Source of the DNA: Hamiltosporidium tvaerminnensis
Taxonomy: Eukaryota > Microsporidia > Dubosqiidae
Assembly: GCA_022605425.2 (NCBI GenBank)
Contig: CM061248.1
Location: forward strand, 1,364,001-1,428,000
Direction: 5' to 3'
DNA: 64,000 nt
Numbering within the stretch: the stretch's first letter is position 1; each line of letters starts with the position of its first letter. Both the position numbers and the translations under genes were made by a program. Under the pieces are notes generated by a model that made no database searches, had not been told where the DNA came from, and saw only the letters and a list, made by a program, of their open reading frames with translations. Positions 1 to 10,696 of this stretch are shown one piece after another.

Positions 1-1
1 T

Positions 2-1357
2 GAACCGGCTGACTTCTCTAAGTTAGATGATGCAGTGCGTGCGGTGTTGGTTAAAAATAAGATACATCTCCGCCCAGGATGTAAAGAGCGGTTGTATCTT
101 CCTAGAACAGAACTTGGAAGAGGCCTACATAGTGTTGAGTTGAGAAGCGAACATATGCTTCTGCAACTCTTGGATTGTCTGGAAAAAAGTAAAGAAATAT
201 CAACTAGACGAGCAGCAATCCTCAAGGTGGAGAATAATAATAAAACCCATCTTGCACTAATAAAAGGCTTCTTAAAAGTAAAGTACAGGTTGGTAGAAGA
301 AGTCACTAAGAAAAGTTTAGAAGAAGCTCAACTTGCAAAACTATATAACGAAATAGAAAAACGAAAACTCCATTCAAAGTTATATAATGCAAGAAAAAAT
401 GAGCTTGTGAGTGTTAGTGACTCTTCCAGGTGGCTAAAGAGAGGAAATATTAGGCCACGAAATGAAGCTGTGTTCTGCTATATCCAGGATAGAAATGTAT
501 TCTGGGGAGCAGATGGTGTGTGTCAACATTGCGGGAAGTCTGGTAAGACTGTGGATCATCTAGCAACTAGATGCGAAAAAATGCTAGGCCATGATTACAC
601 TAGACGGCATAATGAAGTGGTCAGATGCCTACACCTTCTTCTTCTAAATAGATATAAGTTTAAGTCTTCAAAACGAATAAGGAGCCACTCAGTTCAAGAA
701 ATTCTTGATAATGAGTATGCAGAGATAAGAGTGGACACCAGAATTAAAACTGATGTTAAAATTCGGAATAACAGACCGGACATATTTATTTTAGATAAGA
801 AGAAGAATAAGATAACACTCATTGAAGTAGGAATCACTTCCCAAGATTCACTTCAAATAGTTGAAACTGAAAAACTTAGGAAGTATGACCTGCTAGCCAA
901 TGAGTTGGGTCTTATTTATAAGTGTAGTGTTGAGATAATCCCTTATGTGATGACCTGGGACGGTATTGTGACAAAATACCATAAATCTCATCTTAAAAGA
1001 CTAGAAATACCCATGAATGTAGAGGCATACATTCAGTCTATAGTACTTAAGAAAACAGTCGAAACAATTTCCTTTGATCGACGAAGAGGACTTGAGTCAG
1101 GACTAAATGCCGAAGAGAGCTGGGAGAGAGCGTCAATGGGTGTTATTATGAGATCAGAGATGCATGAGGAACCAATACCCCCTTTAAAAGAAGCGAAAAG
1201 AGAGGAAGATGGTGTTAAAATTTTAAAACCAAAAAATAATACACCCCTTATTTCACAAGGAGGAACCACTCTGGAGGAACCGACCAATAACATAAATGAA
1301 GAGTCGGATTTGGAAGAAGAAACAATAGTGGTTAAAGAGGTAGAAGAAAACATATAA
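2..1357 (+). CDS. RLE-type non-LTR retrotransposon protein, C-terminal part (5' end outside window)
   Basis: This is the downstream part of a LINE polyprotein. The frame is open from base 2, so the start lies before the window; the GTG at 35 is not a real start. An early block reads KERLYLPRTELGRGL (near residues 30-45), a pattern I associate with the connector after the reverse transcriptase in R4/Dong/NeSL-like elements. A CX2CX8HX4C zinc knuckle starts at base 521. The restriction-like endonuclease follows, with an RPD triplet at 773-781, a glutamate in LIEVG at 824, and a downstream EKLRKYD. This order (knuckle, then PD...E...K nuclease) is the RLE LINE arrangement. It cuts target DNA for target-primed reverse transcription. 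The last ~60 residues are acidic and low-complexity. The frame is undamaged, so the copy may be young. Clade assignment is uncertain because the RT domain is not visible. Confidence 0.88.
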   Translation, partial: EPADFSKLDDAVRAVLVKNKIHLRPGCKERLYLPRTELGRGLHSVELRSEHMLLQLLDCLEKSKEISTRRAAILKVENNNKTHLALIKGFLKVKYRLVEEVTKKSLEEAQLAKLYNEIEKRKLHSKLYNARKNELVSVSDSSRWLKRGNIRPRNEAVFCYIQDRNVFWGADGVCQHCGKSGKTVDHLATRCEKMLGHDYTRRHNEVVRCLHLLLLNRYKFKSSKRIRSHSVQEILDNEYAEIRVDTRIKTDVKIRNNRPDIFILDKKKNKITLIEVGITSQDSLQIVETEKLRKYDLLANELGLIYKCSVEIIPYVMTWDGIVTKYHKSHLKRLEIPMNVEAYIQSIVLKKTVETISFDRRRGLESGLNAEESWERASMGVIMRSEMHEEPIPPLKEAKREEDGVKILKPKNNTPLISQGGTTLEEPTNNINEESDLEEETIVVKEVEENI

Positions 1358-1396
1358 AAATGTTAAAAATATTTTAACCCAGAATTTTATTAAATA
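1358..1396 (+). other. 3' end of the RLE retrotransposon
   Basis: The short stretch after the stop codon ends in AACCCAGAATTTTATTAAATA. The same end is found in inverted orientation at 2005 onward, and the two copies stop matching just past this point, which marks the element's 3' terminus. No poly(A) tail is present. The exact last base cannot be fixed by eye. Confidence 0.65.
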
Positions 1397-1834
1397 AATA
1401 AGTTTTATTAGTTTGAATAGTATTTATTTATTTTTTCGAAACTTTTGAACATTAATATCCTTTGTTTTTGTTCTGATGTCTAAACGAAAAAATCAGAAGA
1501 GATTTCAACGAAAGAACTGGTTACATAGAGTTGTCATGTGAAAAGCGTGTTTCTACCAAATATATTTTACATAAGGCAGCGTTTACTCTTGTGGGTTTTT
1601 TTGTCTTTCTAAGGGTGAATCGTAAAGAAACTTACACCTTTAAATGGCTTATCTGTTGGAACCGTTAATATTTTTGGTAACAGTAAATACCCTGTTAAAT
1701 AATACTTGTATATTATTATCACTCTTTACTCCATTACATATTCACATAAAATTTATCCTAATTCCCTTATCACTAAACCCTTTAATATACTAAAATCTAA
1801 ATTAACAACCCGTTAACTTAATATAAATTTACAA

Positions 1835-1930
1835 ACACCCTTTAATATACTACGCTATATATTAACACCCTTTAACCTAGTACGCTATATATTAACACAC
1901 TTTAACATACTACACTATATATTAACACTT
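1835..1930. repeat. 30-bp minisatellite, three units plus a partial one
   Basis: Units start at 1835, 1865 and 1895, each 30 bp, on the pattern ACACCCTTTAATATACTACG followed by CTATATATTA; a partial fourth unit starts at 1925. Looser versions lie just upstream (about 1780-1830). The array sits between two inverted retrotransposon 3' ends. Words such as AACACCC and AAACCC give it a C-rich, telomere-like flavour on this strand. The rest of 1397-2004 has no recognisable feature. Confidence 0.8.
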
Positions 1931-2004
1931 TTTAATAAAAATCACATAATTAACCATTTAGTTAATATACCTTTATAATTAAAACAATACCCCTATATTT
2001 ACAG

Positions 2005-2117
2005 TATTTAATAAAATTCTGGATTAAAATATTTTTTTTTACCATTTTTATATATTTTCTGCCACCTCTTTTACCACAGTTGTTTCTTCTTCTAAATCCG
2101 ACTCTTCAGTTATGTTT
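2005..2117 (-). mobile_element. 5'-truncated inverted copy of the RLE retrotransposon 3' end
   Basis: Read on the minus strand, this piece matches the last ~75 coding bases and the 3' tail of the element at 1285-1396: the acidic coding end (GAAGAGTCGGATTT), the stop codon and the terminal CAGAATTTTATTAAATA. Differences are few, including a longer A run after the stop. Only about 110 bp survive. Short 5'-truncated copies are the normal product of incomplete target-primed reverse transcription. It lies tail to tail with the copy at the window start. Confidence 0.85.
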
Positions 2118-2251
2118 ATTTGAATTTTCTAAAAAAAACATAATTTCCTAATTTAGATGTTTTTGAAAATTAAAAAGGTAAAATCAAATCTCATTCAATA
2201 TTCAAGCCTTTAAATCAGTATAAAATATAAAAAACACCCAAAAAGATCTTC

Positions 2252-3271
2252 TCATTTGTATATTTCCGATTTAATAAATTTTTCAAATATATAATCATTT
2301 TTGTTTTCATTACTTCCTAAGAAATATAAATTTTCATCATATTCACATCCATAAAATAATAGATTCTCAGCTTTTGCAGTCCCACACTGAACATCACCAT
2401 TAAGAATTTTATAAAAAATATCAATTGAATTGTTTAAACCAACCTGCTGTAAAACCCAAAATATTTTTCTTACCATATTGTGTAAAAATGATTTGGCTTT
2501 TATATTCAGACAATAAACAGAATCCTCAACCATCTCTATAGATATGCTGGTCAATGATCTACAATAATATGCTTTGTCTATTTCAAGTCCTTTCTTTTTA
2601 AATTCTTTTTCCTTGGATTTTTTACAAAAATTTTCAAAATTTTTTACCTCAAAAAAATATTTACAAATTTCTTTCATTAAATTTATGTTCAAATTATTAC
2701 TTCGAAAAAAATATTTATATTTTCTTGAAATACATGAATGCCGCGCATCAAAATCTTTTGGTACCAAAGAATAAGAATGTATTAATATTTCTTCTGGTAA
2801 ACCACTATTTAGCATTTTTATATAATCGTATTCTTTGTTTTTCTCTAAAATAAAATTTTCATTTGAATTATTTCTTTCAACTGTATTTTTTAAAATATTA
2901 CTGTTTTCATCTTCAGTAAGAATTGAAGGAAAAATTACAGACATTACCATATTCTTTGCACTTACACCTGCATCAGTTCTACCGGCAAATGATATATTAT
3001 TTGATATAAAAGAATTTATTAATCCGTTATAATACATCACTCTTAATATTCTTAATTCAACAGTATCTTTGTTATCTTGCATAACTAAACCATGAAAATT
3101 CTTTCCGTAATATGAAAATTTCAATGCAATTTTTTTGTACGATTTTATGTATTTATTCTTTATAAAATTTACAGGTGGAAAAATTATTTTTATTAGTTGA
3201 TCTTTGGAAAGTGAATGCAAATATTTTTCATATTTTGATTTTTCAATTGATTCGTTTTTATTTTTAACCAT
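2252..3271 (-). CDS. DEG1: tRNA pseudouridine synthase, PUS3/DEG1 type
   Basis: The enzyme isomerises uridine to pseudouridine in the tRNA anticodon arm (positions 38/39 for this subfamily). The 339-residue product belongs to the TruA family. FSYYGKNFHGLVMQ (residues 52-65) matches the Deg1-type opening better than the Pus1 type. GRTDAGVSA (97-105) holds the catalytic aspartate D100. DFDARHSCISRKYKYFF (173-189) and FLHNMVRKI (262-270) are the later family motifs. An N-terminal SKDQLIKII resembles the start of yeast Deg1. I chose the ATG at 3271; the frame runs 24 codons further to 3343, but that stretch has no ATG and no family similarity. There are no introns and no neighbour within a kilobase. 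The Pus3 over Pus1 call rests on the opening motif, so it is probable rather than certain. Confidence 0.9.
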   Translation of the reverse strand: MVKNKNESIEKSKYEKYLHSLSKDQLIKIIFPPVNFIKNKYIKSYKKIALKFSYYGKNFHGLVMQDNKDTVELRILRVMYYNGLINSFISNNISFAGRTDAGVSAKNMVMSVIFPSILTEDENSNILKNTVERNNSNENFILEKNKEYDYIKMLNSGLPEEILIHSYSLVPKDFDARHSCISRKYKYFFRSNNLNINLMKEICKYFFEVKNFENFCKKSKEKEFKKKGLEIDKAYYCRSLTSISIEMVEDSVYCLNIKAKSFLHNMVRKIFWVLQQVGLNNSIDIFYKILNGDVQCGTAKAENLLFYGCEYDENLYFLGSNENKNDYIFEKFIKSEIYK

Positions 3272-3412
3272 TCGAAAAAAACGGAATTTTTTTAAAGAAA
3301 TAAATGTTAAAAAAAAATTGTTTTTTGAGAAAAGCGAATGCAAGGAACAGAAAATATAAATACCATTTCTAAAAATAAAATAGAAAATAGAAAATTTTGA
3401 AATGTTTGAACA

Positions 3413-3519
3413 TAGAAAATAGAAAATAGAAAATAGAAAATAGAAAATAGAAAATAGAAAATAGAAAATAGAAAATAGAAAATAGAAAATAGAAAATAGA
3501 AAATAGAAAATAGAAAATA
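3413..3519. repeat. TAGAAAA heptamer tandem array
   Basis: About 15 nearly perfect copies of the 7-bp unit TAGAAAA, with two stray units at 3380-3395. It lies 140 bp upstream of the chosen start of the pseudouridine synthase gene, on the side where its promoter should be. It is purine-only apart from one T per unit, so it is strongly strand-asymmetric. Confidence 0.95.
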
Positions 3520-5340
3520 ATTATTATAAAAATATCAGTTAAGTACTTTCGACTCTTTTTAGTCTTTTAATAAGACTTCTAATAAATAAACTTTTTAATC
3601 GAATTTTATAAATGACTAATAGATGAAAATTAATAAAATTTTATAAACTCTAACTAATTTCATATTGGGCTGTCAAATATTTAACTTTCTCTACAATTTT
3701 TTGCTCTATTTACATCTAATTTCATCTATTTTTTAAGATTTTATATTCTTTCAATTTAGGAGTACTTGGTTATAGATCTATTATAAAAAATTTTATACTT
3801 TGAGTAAAAATGAAAATATAAACATTTTGGTTTTTACTTTAATTTGATTTATATGGTTGGTTGTCTTTCTTTATTTGTTCTTTTGAACCAGAAAAGGCTA
3901 TTTTCAAATCCCATCAAATTTTAATTTTTTTAGATCATTTTTGTAAATAAAAAATAGTCTTTATAAGTAAAATGATGTTTATTAAATGCCAAGAGTTATC
4001 GCTATAACATAAAGTAATTACTATATACATTTATACATAATACTAGATTCTTCCAAGAATAACCCTAACCTTTTCTTAAGAAATTAGCCAGGCATTTTGA
4101 GTGCTTAAACTTTAAAATAAACTATACGATTAATTTTCTTTATTAAACAAAACAACCCAAGATTAATTTATAATTTAAAGTAATAATCAAGATAATCTTG
4201 ATTGAAATAGAAAAAAAACTAATCGAGGAATTTATAATCTAAAATACTTTTTATACACAAAATGTCGAATTATATTATAAAATTAATTTGATTTGACTTA
4301 AAAATACTTCCTATATTCTATAACCAAAGTTATTTCTGTCTTGTTGCTCTACGAATACTCATACAGTAATCACCGGCTTTCAAAACGGAATTTGAACTTC
4401 AAGAATTTTTTCTTAGGAAATTTAAATCCAAACAATCAAATATAATGCGTATTTCACAAGAAATACTAAAAAAATGAGAGTTCTATTCGTGCCAAAATGA
4501 ATATTACATTCAATTTTTACGACTTTCAAACTTTATAGCATCTTCAATTCATGAGGTAAATATTTTCAGAACAACAAATCATGAAAAATTTCGTGTTTTT
4601 AATTCTCATAAGTTATAAATTATACTCGATACTTATATTCTTTAATGAGAGTAAGTTTTTATTCTAATATAGTATTCAAAATTAGAAAATGCCTTCTTTT
4701 CAGACTTAAAACCAACGTAAACCAAAACAATGATTAAGTGATCGATTAAAGAAAAACAGTCTATATGTTGCAAATCACGGAAATACTAAGATATGATGTA
4801 GGAAAACACATATACTTCATTTTATGTCATACTCTAGCCAAAGAAAAAAAAGTTCATGCTACTCTAAAATTGGAAGATCTAAACATCTTTCCGATTCAAA
4901 TCTAAGATTTTGAGTAGAAATACAATAACAGGATTCAATAATATTATATTATCAACCTATAAAAGATAAATTATGAGTTTATTTATTGTGTAGGATGTTT
5001 CAGATGTTTATCATAAAGATATGAAAAAATAATATCTAAAAAATGAATATAAATATCTTTTTTGATTAAAATGAACATTTTAAATTTGATTTATTCAAAT
5101 TTTTAGCAAATTTCTTAGATCAAATTTTACTTCACAGACTTTCTTAATTTTCTTAAAAAATTTATTTCGATGGGAATTAAGATACATAACACACCATTCA
5201 CATTTTATAGTTGCTTATACTTTAAATAGTGCTTTGAGAAGAATTAATATTTCAAATAATTGCTTCAATAAAATAATTTCACTTTATTTAAAAATATCAC
5301 ATCTTTTTACAATAGTGGCAAGTGTTATATTTGTTTTCAT
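3520..5340. other. AT-rich intergenic, nothing recognised
   Basis: No open frame of note and no similarity I can recognise. A lone ATAACCCTAACC at about 4060 is telomere-like but isolated. Confidence 0.6.
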
Positions 5341-6010
5341 GACATTAACGCAGTTCTAGGTTTAACATAACTAACTGCTACCCCAACACCCCATCGGTAA
5401 CCCCTGCGATACCTACGTCCCAAAGCCTTTCATCTACCAGGTGTGTAGAACCTAATTAATAGGCGAGGCAGTTGCCCGGAGTTCGTTAATGTCCGTTGCA
5501 TGGAGTGTGATCGAAGGCCGAAGCCCCCCCTGGGCTCCCCCAAGACTATGCAGCATTCCCACTTACTCTACACTTTCTGAACCCAATAAACTTCTAGCTA
5601 AGATATATTTCAGAGATTTACATGGGGTCCACCTAGACAGTGCAATGTCATACCAACAGGTATAACCTGCTACTTAGCTCTCCCAGCTTTTAATGGGTTT
5701 TTTATTTTTATATCTCCCAGGCGCTAAGTCTTCTAACCCGAGTGAGCAAGGCTAGGTTTCCATGCTTTTACATGGCGATTACCTACATGTTCAGCTGCGG
5801 TCTGCAATCTGGTTACATAAAAAACTACAAATAAATTCGTAGAAAAAGTTTCACCATTTCTTAGACCTCTCCTCCTCATAACAACTCCCATGGAACAACC
5901 GAAGATGTAGTGTGGTTGTATTCCCACCAAAAATCCAAACAATGATCTCACACCAGTTTCACACACTCATTGCCAAGCAGAAAGTTTTTTATGTGGTTAT
6001 CCTCCCTCCA
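5341..6010 (-). mobile_element. GC-richer island, probable relic of a mobile element end
   Basis: Base composition changes sharply here from about four-fifths A+T to close to half G+C in parts (for example 5381-5560), then returns. It includes a small hairpin AGCCC...GGGCT at 5522-5536 and several runs of C. I see no credible protein: a 77-codon minus-strand frame at 5733-5966 starts with GTG and has no recognisable motif. The structured, GC-rich look on the minus strand is like the untranslated end of a non-LTR element, but I do not recognise the family. Mobile-element identity is inference. Confidence 0.4.
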
Positions 6011-8399
6011 CCTATTGCTTCAATAAATATCTAATAGTTTTTTTTATCGTTATTGGGTATAATTAAAAAGCACATACAAAATATTTTATATTTATATTGT
6101 ATTTTTGAAAGAATTAGGATTATAATTCTTATTTCGATATCGTATTTGATATATATATGGATGAAATATGATCACAGAAGTGGCATTATTTCTTTTTTGT
6201 TTTGTTCATAATATTTCCTATTATGACTCATAATTTTATAACTTTATCTTCAACACCGAGAAGTATAAGAAGACCAGAACAAGTTAGTAAATAAGGTTCC
6301 TACTTTTAATCCTTCTTAATACAAAATAGTTTAAAGAACTTCATCAATATATTTGATATTTTCATTAATATTACCAATTATCACACATATTTACATAACG
6401 TTAGAGATAAATAATTCAAATTAAACACGATATTCTAATTAAGATTCGTTTTATTACTGATAATATGAACTTAGACAATAGTTTCCCTTTCTTTATAAAA
6501 GCATTTTTTTGTTTTAAAAATTTAAAATTTTTGCAAGATATCTGAGTATAAGTCTATAAACTTTAAAATATTTATAAAAGCAGAAAAATATTATTTTATT
6601 TTATTTAAGAATCAAATATTGCGTAACTTAATGAATTTACAATTAATAAATTTTCAATTCCTTCTTAATTATAAATTGAATAGATTTCATTCGATGATAA
6701 ATTCAGATTCAGTTTTTATTAGCTCTGTATACTCGTTAATTTTCATAAAGAAATAGTTTATTTCTTTTAATACAGCTTTAAAAAAGAAATTTTTTTACCG
6801 AATTCCATAAAATACATATAATGCACACTGATATTAAATTTAAAGCAAAAGGAAAGTATTATATGAAATCCGAAGTAAATTACACTTTATTACCTTTTCA
6901 TAAATTTATATGAACATAAACTTTCCAAAATATTCTTAAGTGAATTTTAGTTTAAAACTTTTCTAATACCCGTTTAAAGCTTGTAAATTCTTTATATTCT
7001 GGTAATATTTTTATATTTAAACGATATATTTGTAGAAAATTACCAATTTTTTATATTATCGGTAGGTTTTGTTTAATTTATCTAATTTATTTAAATTAAT
7101 AACATAAAGAAAATAATTAAACAACAAAAATCAGAAATAATATTAATAGTTACCTTACGCCGACTTAGTCTTTATATTTTGGCGCCCCAAGAGTACTAAT
7201 GTAAAAAATTAAAAAGAGAACAATATATTTTTAACTAATATCGACTTTTTAATTTCCAATTTTTCATTTTGATATAACAGCAAATTTCAATAAAATTAAA
7301 TATTGAGTATAAAAACTTTTAGCTTTCAAAATAAATCATGAAATAAAAAAAACAATTTTAAAAATATGCTTTTGGAAGTTAAAGAAACCTCCTTATTCAC
7401 CTTTTCGAAGGATGTATTTCATTGATTATACAGAATTGTATACTTTTAATTATATAACCAGAATTTTAGTTCATAATAAAATCTTTTAAAATATAAGAAA
7501 GTATTATAAATGCCTTTTATACACATTAGATGTCGAAACTAAAACTTTTTCGTGGTTTTTTATATAAATTAATATTAAAAATAAATTCCAATAAATGGCT
7601 TAGATTTCTGGTTGAAGTTCAGATTTTGCTATATCAATAAAATATATAAACATCTCTGCAAATAATATTGTTTTTGCACTTCGAAGTAATAAGAAAAAAG
7701 CAGACACTGTTTATATTTCAACGAAAAAACCACTTCAGAAAAAAACCCAAAAGTGAAAAAAAAATATTCATAAAAGAGTGCGAAAATTGGATTTAAATTT
7801 TACTAAAAAAACATTGGATCAGAGATTTCTATAAAAAAGATTCATAATTAAGGAAAAACCCCTATTTTTATCATGGTATAAAACTTGTCTGACAGTGCGG
7901 TACAATAACCAAACAAAATATATAAGTTCGCGATTCAATTCAAAATTCGCAATCAAGTTAAGAAAATTCAGTGCCTAAAATTCTTACCCCATTATTTAGC
8001 TAATTTTGAAAACGCTAAGATATAGTTAGAAAAATTTAAGCAAATAATCTAATTAAATGTTTATGTTTTCTTAAATTTTTTACAATTAATTTCTAACTTT
8101 ATATATCATAAGATTCCTAAATATTTTTCACACATTTAAAATTCACAATATAAGAAACCTTCTATTTTACAATTCATGATCATCTCATTTCTTTATTAGA
8201 ATCTTAATGGAACTACAAGCTAAATTTAAAAAAGCAAAGAAAGTAATGCTTCTAAGAAATATACGGTATTTGAATATTAAGTTCAAGGTATTCATCACTT
8301 TATTTAACCAAAGGTTGAAATATCCGGTATTAAAAGTAGCTGAAAATTTAAATTGAAGTTTAATTAAGTAAAGAACCAAATCGTTAAATTTAAAAAAGT
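6011..8399. other. AT-rich intergenic, nothing recognised
   Basis: Extremely AT-rich sequence with no supported gene. The part from about 8200 may already belong to the decayed retrotransposon that follows, but similarity is too weak to place the boundary. Confidence 0.55.
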
Positions 8400-9310
8400 A
8401 TATAAAACTCTAAAAACTAATTTTTTTATAGGTCAAGCAAAAAAGCGAATAATTACACAGTCAAAATCCGGTGAAATATAGACATTTTACTACTCGATGT
8501 TAGAAATTTCTTAAACATAACTACATATGTGGCATCATGAAAAAGTTAGATACCAATACTTACCTCCTAACAATAGCTATAAATTAAAATAAAGAAAAGA
8601 ATTCGAGTCAATTGGTTGGTTAAGAATTCCTTGAGAATGTATACGTAAAATCAAGAGGAAATAAAAAAAAATGTCTAATTCAGAATAAAAGACCTCAAAT
8701 ATATACTTTATACAAAGTAAAAACATCATAAACTTTATTGAAGTAAAAATTCCCACCCAGATTTCTTAAACTTCAAAAATAGCTAAAGCATGCTCTTTAA
8801 TCTACTCAACTAGGTCTCATTTAATGCTTCAGTGTTCAGATAATCACCTATGGAATAAAATTGAACGGTAATGTGACAAAATAACACATATATCTTAAAA
8901 GACTTCAAACAACCTTAAATATAGAGATATACATAAATCGTTATCTTAAAAAAATATTCTGAATAATTATTTTGAAAAATGAAAAGGGCTTAAGCAGAAA
9001 ACGAATTCCGAAGAACGTCGAGATAGATCGTCAATGAGCGTTATTTAGAATTGAAAGGTGTGTAAATCAAAAATCTATATGAGACAGGCACCGAGAATAT
9101 TTGATAAACACGTAAAAAAATATAATATAATCCTATCTTTAGATTAAGACAGCAAATCAGAAGAATGGTCATATAAATTATAAAGAGAATTTAAGAAATA
9201 CAATAATTCAGAGATTAAAATGTTAGAAGAGAAAATTAAAACAAAGATAAAATTTTTAATTATAATTTTAACAAATAAGTAATTTCTACAAATTCTATAA
9301 TATAATAATG
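8400..9310 (+). pseudogene. Decayed copy of the RLE retrotransposon protein gene
   Basis: No frame is open, but the DNA aligns by eye with the window-start element over its nuclease half. The region around 8490-8560 matches the zinc-knuckle section, including CTACTCGATG beside CTAGATGCG and GGCATCATGAAAAAGTTAGAT beside the intact GGCATAATGAAGTGG. TTTATTGAAGTA at 8736 matches the nuclease glutamate block at 818. AATGTGACAAAATAACAC at 8872 matches TTGTGACAAAATACCAT at 966. CGTCAATGAGCG at 9030 matches 1131. The order is conserved over more than 800 bp. Many stops and small indels make it an old, dead insertion. Its 3' end falls near 9300, just upstream of the elongase gene. Confidence 0.72.
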
Positions 9311-9670
9311 CTCGGTTATTAGCGTTCTAATATAAGTTAAAAATTCGTTTGATTGTTTTAAAAGATGAAATCAAATATAATTTTAGCATCTTTTAGAGTT
9401 GGCATCGTTAAACGCAATTTTTTTTTGTTCAAAACAGTATTTTTCCTATTACACTGAAATAACTAAAAAAATATTTCTAATACACCTTTAGAATATTTTT
9501 GTATCATTCCTTTTCAAATGATTATATAAATTTTAACTTAAATTAACTATCTCTCAATTTCATATTTTTTTTTCTATTTAATATTTTTTTTAAAAAATCT
9601 TTTATTCTAAAATATATTTTTAAATCAAAATGGGTTAATCATTTAATCATAAAATTCTTAAAAAAGGATA

Positions 9671-9673
9671 CCC
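9671..9673 (+). promoter_or_regulatory. CCC motif just upstream of the elongase ATG
   Basis: The context is GGATACCCTTATATG, with the C triplet ending 4 bases before the start codon in otherwise A/T sequence. CCC-like motifs very close to the ATG mark transcription starts in microsporidia such as Encephalitozoon. It supports both the start codon choice and the microsporidian assignment, but one instance proves neither. Confidence 0.5.
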
Positions 9674-9677
9674 TTAT

Positions 9678-10463
9678 ATGGAATTTAAAGATAAATTCGA
9701 TACTTTTATAATGGACTGGAAAACACCTGTTATTTCTTCATTTCTTTATATGGCTTATGTTCAGTACGAAAATAAAAGAATATCACAAGTAACACCACCA
9801 CAAAGAAAGAAATTTTCATTACTTACTTTAATGATGGTTCTTCATAATCTAATTTTATGTGTTTTTAGTGGAATCGTATTTTATAAAACTTACAATATTT
9901 TATTAGATTGCTATAAAAAAAGTACGTTTTACAATTTTTTAAATGACGGAAATAAATTTTTGTATAAAAAAATGATCTTTTGGACGAAACTTTTTTATTT
10001 ATCAAAATATTATGAAATAATTGACACAATAATTTTACACGTAAATAAAAAAAGAACTTCTTTCTTACAGATGTATCACCATGCAGGTGCTATTATTTGT
10101 TGTTGGATGCTTGCCAAATGTGAATCACATGTTCCTTGGATATTTGTAGTTCTTAATTCATTTGTTCATACTATAATGTATGCTTATTATTCTTTGACGT
10201 GCCTTGGAATCAAAACTAAATATAAGCATCTTATTACTAAAATGCAGATGACACAATTTGTTATGGGAAATATTTTTATTTTAATTCATATTTTTAAAGG
10301 AGATTTACTTAAAAATGAAAATATTTTTACTTCGTTTAAAGTACTGGCATTGTTGAGCAATGTATTTTATGTTGCTGTGTTATTTGGTTTGTTCAATCAA
10401 TTTTCTAAGCAGACATATTCCAAAAGAATTGCGGAAAGAAAAAAACCGATAAAAAATGAATAA
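9678..10463 (+). CDS. ELO-family fatty acid elongase (3-ketoacyl-CoA synthase)
   Basis: This is a 261-residue multi-pass membrane protein of the ELO family, which condenses malonyl-CoA with a long-chain acyl-CoA in the endoplasmic reticulum. All family boxes are present in order: KYYEIIDT (110-117, KxxExxDT), QMYHH (131-135), NSFVHTIMYAYY (160-171) and TKMQMTQF (187-194). Several hydrophobic segments surround them (about 15-30, 47-78, 136-162, 193-206, 221-240). The C-terminus is lysine-rich. The histidine box is QxxHH, with glutamine in place of the usual first histidine. A similar change is known in the Isochrysis delta-9 elongase IgASE1 (LQxFHH), so activity is not excluded. The ATG at 9678 is the first in frame and follows a CCC motif. 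Length is near the usual 260-300. Substrate cannot be told from the sequence. Confidence 0.93.
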   Translation: MEFKDKFDTFIMDWKTPVISSFLYMAYVQYENKRISQVTPPQRKKFSLLTLMMVLHNLILCVFSGIVFYKTYNILLDCYKKSTFYNFLNDGNKFLYKKMIFWTKLFYLSKYYEIIDTIILHVNKKRTSFLQMYHHAGAIICCWMLAKCESHVPWIFVVLNSFVHTIMYAYYSLTCLGIKTKYKHLITKMQMTQFVMGNIFILIHIFKGDLLKNENIFTSFKVLALLSNVFYVAVLFGLFNQFSKQTYSKRIAERKKPIKNE

Positions 10464-10696
10464 ACACCAATGCCGGCTTGAAATAGTCAAATATAATCTA
10501 TATATTACCATTTATATTATATTCCATTCTTGAAATTCCTAAATTTATTAATAATAATCTTGATATTTGTGAAAAAATTTAGACGTTTTTTTTAACAAAG
10601 AAGAGTAGATAAGTAAATTTATTAAAATTTTTAATTTTGTTTGTATTTTAAAGGCTTTTTTTGAAATACTTGCTTTTTGATTTTTCAATCAAGGCT

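Noticed and set aside
3272-3343. N-terminal extension of the pseudouridine synthase frame
   Set aside because: The extension starts at TTG and has no ATG. The 24 extra residues are Phe/Lys-rich and unlike the family; the ATG at 3271 is the better start.
5733-5966. 77-codon minus-strand frame in the GC island
   Set aside because: It starts at GTG, has no recognisable motif, and long open frames are expected by chance where GC is higher.
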